Shown here piece by piece: positions 59,728-64,000 of a stretch of 64,000 nucleotides of DNA. This stretch comes from Melampsora larici-populina 98AG31 (taxonomy: Eukaryota > Basidiomycota > Pucciniomycetes > Pucciniales > Melampsoraceae), in contig NW_006768805.1 in NCBI RefSeq assembly GCF_000204055.1, positions 628,092 to 692,091 on the forward strand, written 5' to 3'. Each line of letters begins with the position of its first letter. The stretch's first letter is position 1. The position numbers and the translations under genes are program-made. The notes under the pieces are model-generated. The model was given only the letters and a program-made list of their open reading frames with translations. It was not told where the DNA came from and made no database searches.

Positions 59728-59955
59728 TCAATCTGAATCAAGATCGCTAAAAGTCTGGTCCGGAATGTCGTGGACCCAGTCCGCTATGACAATATCAGCC
59801 AAAGAATCATCAGAGTCAGAGTCGGCGGTGTCGGTTGCCTTGCTTTCCAATCCACCCAGTTTGGTCCCCTCTCTGCCTGAGATACCATGAATGACTCCAG
59901 CTTGATTGAAAGCTGCTGATATCACGAGAAAGGCGGCAATGATGACAAGCTTCAT
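59728..59955 (-). CDS. Small secreted protein, copy B
   Basis: 75 residues, same start, signal peptide (MKLVIIAAFLVISAAFNQAG), length and stop as copy A. The predicted 5' untranslated intron (about 60036-59973) with its TACTAAC branch site is preserved. Ten residues differ: V12I, F22I, R23H, V55I, L56V, V57I, D58A, S60W, I61V, Y62H. By my alignment the coding sequences differ at 12 bases, every one in a codon that changes its amino acid, while flanks are nearly identical. The new Trp60 and loss of Asp58 make the C-terminal patch more hydrophobic. Function unknown; effector-like by inference. Confidence 0.75.
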   Translation of the reverse strand: MKLVIIAAFLVISAAFNQAGVIHGISGREGTKLGGLESKATDTADSDSDDSLADIVIADWVHDIPDQTFSDLDSD

Positions 59956-60444
59956 GATAAGATGCTAATTTGCTGACCAAGTGTTAGTAATGGAAATTGT
60001 GACAAAAACCAGTGAGTGAAATATTCTAAGACTCACCAAGAATATTCAAGCAATTAAATCTGTTTTTTTGTCAAGGTGGGCTTTAGATGAGAGCTGAGTA
60101 TATCTAAGCCAATCAGAATGGTAAAGAGAGTGACAATAAACAAGCTCAGTCCAATGATAACATATATATTCCTACATTGTTCATGGAGCTGGTTGGCTGA
60201 CAAAAATAGTAGAGAAACATACCAAGACAATTGGGCAGGTCAGGTGAAAAAACCTTGATAAGATGATGGAAGAGTGATCAGTGGAAGGGTGGACCTTTTA
60301 TATCTGTCAAAGAGCAGCTGAGACACTGGGCTCCGTGTTCTGCCTGCTCATCAATCCTTGGAAGCCGAACATGGCATTGGAGAGATCTGACATTGTGCCT
60401 GACACAAGTCCTGGCATGCTTGGATCTCCTGTCAGATTACATAA

Positions 60445-61367
60445 AAGTTTTGGAAAGCAAGATTCACTTTTCATAACATCACAGGAAGTGGCTCCTGTGA
60501 AATAGAAAAGATAAGGGATTGGCTGAGCCCCTGGCTGGCTGACCAAAGTTTTCATGAAGATCGGGTTTGGGAGCATGATACTTTGGTTGATTACATCATC
60601 TCCGCAAAGCCGAATTGTCTTGGATTCTGAGATGTAGGCTGATCTAAGTTTCATATTGTGGGGAAGCCAATTCTGGTGGTGTATGACATGTTTCCTCTTG
60701 ATTATTTTTCCTCTGCTTGTATCACATAAATCTCAAGGGGTGTGATTTCCTGTGCTTATCCTCATCAGCAGTCGCCAGTTTGACAGACAGAGAGTAGAGA
60801 TTGGCCAAGCTGCTGGTTGTCCAGCTGATCATCAAGTCTCAGAAGTGGAACACAATGTTGCAGAGATCTGACACTGCGTATGCTTGAAATTGCTTCACAG
60901 AGCTTATGAGATTTGATGTGAGATCCAAAGGTGTAAGCTGGTCTGAGTCTTGTATTTTGCAAAAGCCATTTTTGAAATGTGAATGACACAAGTCATATGG
61001 TACTTGGCTCTCCTGTCAGATTATGTAAGATATTGTTAATATAGGCTGATCTGAGTTTCATCTGGTGGGGAAGGCAATTTTGACTGTGTATGCTGTTTCC
61101 TCTTGATTCTTTGGTCTCCACTTGTATCACATGAATGTTTTACGCGGTGTGATTTCCTTGGCTTGTCATTATCAGCCATTGCCAGTGAAACAGACAGAGA
61201 ATAGAGATTGGCAGAGCTGCTTGCTGTCCACCTGGTCATCAAGGAAGTTGAGAATGACATTGCGGGGTTCTGATGTTGCATATCCTTGAAATTTTGCCAC
61301 AGAGCTTATTAGATTTCACGTAAACTTTCAAGGTGTAGGCTGGTCTGTGTCTTGTATTTTGCATTCA
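60445..61367. repeat. R1 and shortened R2 in unit B
   Basis: Counterparts of 56405-57446. The minus-strand frame 60654-60307 is kept open relative to 56603-56268, with a 12-base in-frame insertion (adding GAQP-type residues after VSQP) and two replacements. R2 here lacks the segment with GATAAGGG and the CTGCAAAG landmark. Confidence 0.7.
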
Positions 61368-61625
61368 GGGTGCTCAGGTTAAGATTTTTACAGCCTTTTT
61401 CTAAAGCGTTGGGAAAAGCCTTTTATGGTACCAGACTTTAAAAAGTTTTCCCATTTATAAAAAAAATTGTCTTTCTGAGCGGCAAATTTACACAAATTTG
61501 CTGCTCAACATATTTTTGGGATGACTTAAAACTTTTCCCAATTTCATAGACTTTTGTGTGAATTGCATGAAATTGGGGGAAGTTTTTATGGTCAAAGCAG
61601 CAAAATGATGTGACCTGAGCCCCCC
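61368..61625. mobile_element. GGGGGCTCAGGT MITE, enlarged copy 2
   Basis: Same ends as the 120-base copies but 258 bases long. The extra interior carries its own hairpin (GCGGCAAATTTAC with AAATTTGCTGC, near 61480-61508) and an inverted TTTTCCCAATTTCAT/ATGAAATTGGGGG pair (near 61533-61582), as if a second palindromic element had inserted. The right TAA is kept; the left side is degenerate (CATTCAGGGTGCTC). Confidence 0.65.
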
Positions 61626-61689
61626 TAATAGCCAATTTTGAAACATGTATGACACAAGGCATGTGTCAGTTGGCTCTCCTGTCAGATCA

Positions 61690-62204
61690 CATAAAAGTTT
61701 TGGAAGTTGAGATTTATTTTTCTTTAACCCACAGGCAGTGACTGCAGTGAAACAGAAAAAGATAAGGGATTGCCTGAGCCGCTGGCCGACCAAATCTTTC
61801 ATTGGGGATCAAGTTCTGGAACATAATGGTGTGGTTTCTTACATCACCTCTGCAAAGTTGTATTGTCTTTGATTCTAGAATGTAGGCTGATCTGAGTTTC
61901 ATCTTGTGGGGAAAGTAATTTTGACTGTGTATGATGTTTCCTCTTGATTCTTTGATCTCCACTTGTATCACATGGATGTTTTACAGGGTGTGATTTCCTT
62001 GGCTTGTCATTATCAGCCGTTGCCAGTGAAACAGACAGAGAATAGAGATTGGCAGAGGAGCTGGCTGTCTACCTGGTCATCAAGGAAGTTGAACATGAAA
62101 TTGCAGAGATCTGATGCTGTATATGCTTGAAATTGCTCCACAGAGCTCATTAGATTTTACTAAAATTTCAAGGTGTGGGCTGGTCTGTGTCTTGTATTTT
62201 GCAT
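61690..62204. repeat. Repeat unit R3
   Basis: A further copy of the R2-type unit with the same order of landmarks (AGATAAGGG, CTGCAAAGTTGTATTGTCTT, TTTCCTCTTGATTCTTTG, CAGACAGAGAATAGAGATTG, GGCTGGTCTGTGTCTTG). It ends at the CAT duplicated by the element at 62205. Confidence 0.75.
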
Positions 62205-62396
62205 CACTGCCAACATAGATGCCTTGGGTTGAGAAATCTTAGGCATCATTGGAGGCAAATCTTTGGACAGACCTTGTCCGAGGTTTTTGTCCAAGGTGTT
62301 CCGATGCGCTGAGAATTACCTTTGACAGCATCTTTCTGGGTTTGAAATTCGAGAATACCTCAAATTTTTTGATCCGAGGTAAATATGTTGGTGGTG
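62205..62396. mobile_element. 192-base MITE with CACTGCCAACATA ends
   Basis: The left end CACTGCCAACATA is matched by TATGTTGGTGGTG at the right, an imperfect inverted repeat. CAT flanks both ends (62202-62204, 62397-62399), and the other copies of this repeat unit continue across CAT without the insert, so these copies act as empty sites. Internal hairpins are present (GATGCCTTGG/CTTAGGCATC; TTTGGACA with TGTCCAAGG). Confidence 0.7.
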
Positions 62397-62402
62397 CATT
62401 AA

Positions 62403-62522
62403 GGGGGCTCAGGTTAAGATTTTTGCAGTCTTTTTTAAAAAATCAGGAAAGTTCTTTTACAGTACCAGGCTGTCCAAGATTTTTACAGTCAAAGCAGCAA
62501 AATGATGTGACCTGAGCCCCCC
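62403..62522. mobile_element. GGGGGCTCAGGT MITE, copy 3
   Basis: 120 bases like copy 1, TAA on both sides (62400-62402, 62523-62525). It lies at the same site of the repeat unit as copies 1 and 2, so the three were probably spread by amplification of the unit rather than by three insertions. Confidence 0.75.
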
Positions 62523-62760
62523 TAATAGCAAATTTTGAAATGTGTATGACACAAGTCCCGCAATAGTTGGCTCTCCTGTCAGATCACATAAAAGTTTTGA
62601 AAATCCAGATTTAGCAGTGGCTCCTGTGAAACAGAAAAGATAAGGGGTTATCTGAGCTGCTTGCTGAGCAAATGTTTCATTGGGGATCAAGTTCTTTCTG
62701 GAACATGATGCTGCGGCATCATCTCTGCAAAGCCGTATTTTCTTGGGTCAGGACAAGCTT
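62523..62760. repeat. Partial repeat unit R4
   Basis: Starts TAATAGCAAATTTTGAAATG as after the other MITE copies and continues through GGCTCTCCTGTCAGATCACA and GATAAGGGGTTATCTGAGC to CTGCAAAGCCGTATTTTCTT, where similarity ends. Confidence 0.65.
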
Positions 62761-63437
62761 TTGATAGAAAAAAAGATGAATTGAGTCAAGCCTCTCTCAT
62801 CTTCATTTACATCAAGTAATCAGCTGATTATATAACCTGACACAGTCCGATGGTTGCATCTTTTGCAAGGGGGCCTTTCCACATATAATAGTCTTTGAGG
62901 GAACCTACTTGCTGAGAAGGGGCTGCTTGAGAAGTAGGTCTAGCTTGACAATTGCAAAATGAGCACATGTATTTGTTTGGATTCCACTGTTTTTGTGATG
63001 CCAAGTAAGAACCTTGAGGTTACCAGCATAGGTGGCTCTGCAGGTGCTATTCAATAATATCGGTTTTTTTTGATGGGCTTTGGATTTGAAGACCTGTACA
63101 ATGTGATTAGGCGTTTTGAAAAAAAGAAAAGATGAAGAACAAGACAAAATAAAGATTACCTGATGTGATGATGATTATATATTTTGAGGGGTTTGATATG
63201 ATGAGAATTTGATTGAAGAAAATTGTGAAGAGTTTGGGAATGCTTTAAGATAAGATTCAATTCAACTTCAAGAAGATGTGACACTGTCATTTGATTCTTG
63301 AACAAGATGAAGTCATTGAAAATGTGATAATCGAGGTGAGGTTATGATAAAATGTGGTTTGTAGAAATGTAGTTTCCTAAGATATCTTTACATATGTAGT
63401 TTGAATTTTAAGAGTGATCGATGGCATCAACTGAGCG
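62761..63437. other. Spacer before the last gene
   Basis: No gene or repeat recognised. The last 250 bases are AT-rich and should contain the promoter of the gene starting at 63438. Confidence 0.5.
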
Positions 63438-63962
63438 ATGACCAATCCAACTAATCAACTTGACCATCAACTATTGAAAAATCTCGATGACCGTCAACAA
63501 GAAAACAACGATCAAGATAATGAAACTAACAAGAAAGTGAAGAGTATATTAAAAACATTAGAAATTGAACAAATCGATCAAGAATCTATCATCAAAAAAG
63601 TAAATATTAATCCATCCATCCATCCATCCATCCATCCATCCATCCATCCATCCATCCATCCATCCATCCATCCATCCATCATCATTAACCAATAAGAAAC
63701 TGATTTTAGATATTTTAGATTTTAGAATCATATCAGTCTACTGGAATTAATTCAGATTCAGAATGTAAGTACTAGAATCATTCATTCATTCATTTCAAGT
63801 TGAATCTGATCAAAACTGACACTTGTGGTTCTTTTCGAATAGGTTATTCTACTTTAGCATCACAAGTTTCAATTCATGATCAATTATCAAATTATTTAGA
63901 TTTGAACCTTTATCAATATTTACATCACCCAGATCATTCAGTGAAATCGGATGCTGAACTTG
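63438..63962 (+). CDS. Unrecognised protein, 5' part only
   Basis: Three exons are visible, 63438-63599, 63719-63764 and 63843-63962, ending at a GTAGGT donor; the gene continues beyond the window. The 109 residues seen are polar and acidic/Asn/Gln-rich ([40 protein letters not shown]), then [20 protein letters not shown] and [20 protein letters not shown]. There is no signal peptide and no domain I recognise. The first intron contains an ATCC microsatellite; reading through it would give a run of [10 protein letters not shown] repeats, which is an artefact if the GTAAAT donor at 63600 is used. Confidence 0.6.
63611..63680. repeat. ATCC tetranucleotide microsatellite
   Basis: About 17 perfect TCCA/ATCC units within the first intron of the last gene, 11 bases after its donor site. 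Such arrays vary in length between strains. Confidence 0.95.
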
Positions 63963-64000
63963 GTAGGTACTTTTCATTTAACTCGATAGGTTTTTCACTT

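Larger units (their letters stand above)
57592..61625. repeat. Segmental tandem duplication, unit B
   Basis: Direct copy of unit A. It contains the truncated CCA1 3' end, the second small secreted-protein gene, R1 and a shortened R2 (about 120 bases missing near 61022-61040), ending with an enlarged MITE copy. Noncoding parts around the secreted-protein genes differ from unit A at only a few positions per hundred bases by eye, so the duplication is fairly recent. Confidence 0.92.

Noticed and set aside
63611..63695. [10 protein letters not shown] repeat protein or CRISPR-like array
   Set aside because: Simple ATCC microsatellite in an intron; units of four bases without spacers.

Overview
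The window looks like nuclear DNA of a basidiomycete fungus. Its genes carry many short introns (about 50-100 bases, GT...AG), it encodes fungal-type housekeeping proteins, and it has AT-rich, transposon-laden spacers. The plant-pathogen-like content (signal-peptide proteins without known domains, a secreted carboxylesterase, a glyoxal oxidase) and the overall texture suggest a rust fungus (Pucciniales). That assignment is inference; no marker gene in the window proves it.

Layout. 1-13.6 kb is a gene region: a Ser/Thr kinase (2872-3845), a SURF4/Erv29-like cargo receptor (6908-8300), V-ATPase subunit E (9290-10454, minus) and an unrecognised Ser-rich protein (11934-13588). 13.9-22.4 kb is a transposon block: a terminal-inverted-repeat element with a second copy at 39.5 kb, a PIF/Harbinger-like element with a broken transposase, and an apparently intact tyrosine-recombinase retrotransposon (gag, RT/RNase H, YR; minus strand). 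23-31 kb holds a secreted candidate effector with an exact 90-residue internal duplication, an OXLD1-type mitochondrial protein and an AhpC/TSA-like thioredoxin-fold protein. 31.1-35.2 kb is a long La-domain (LARP1/Sro9/Slf1-type) gene on the minus strand. 35.2-41.5 kb is a gene-poor stretch of degenerate sequence. 41.6-54.3 kb carries glyoxal oxidase, a Tc1/mariner-type MITE, ATP synthase subunit K, a type-B carboxylesterase and the tRNA CCA-adding enzyme. 53.6-62.8 kb is a tandem segmental duplication of about 4 kb. It starts inside the CCA-transferase gene and doubled a 75-residue secreted-protein gene; the two copies differ almost only by amino-acid-changing substitutions. The duplication is followed by further repeat units with nested MITEs. 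A new gene starts at 63438 and runs off the end.

Most interesting. (1) The duplicated small secreted protein pair shows all-replacement divergence concentrated in residues 55-62. (2) A perfect 112-base sequence is shared between the 3' flank of the La-domain gene and the interior of the Harbinger-like element, in the same transcript orientation, which suggests capture of host sequence. (3) The YR retrotransposon has predicted introns, one splitting the RNase H catalytic core, and a stop/start overlap between RNase H and the recombinase. (4) The secreted protein at 23.9 kb is built from two 90-residue repeats. All exon structures were read by eye from splice motifs and frame continuity; none is confirmed by transcripts.
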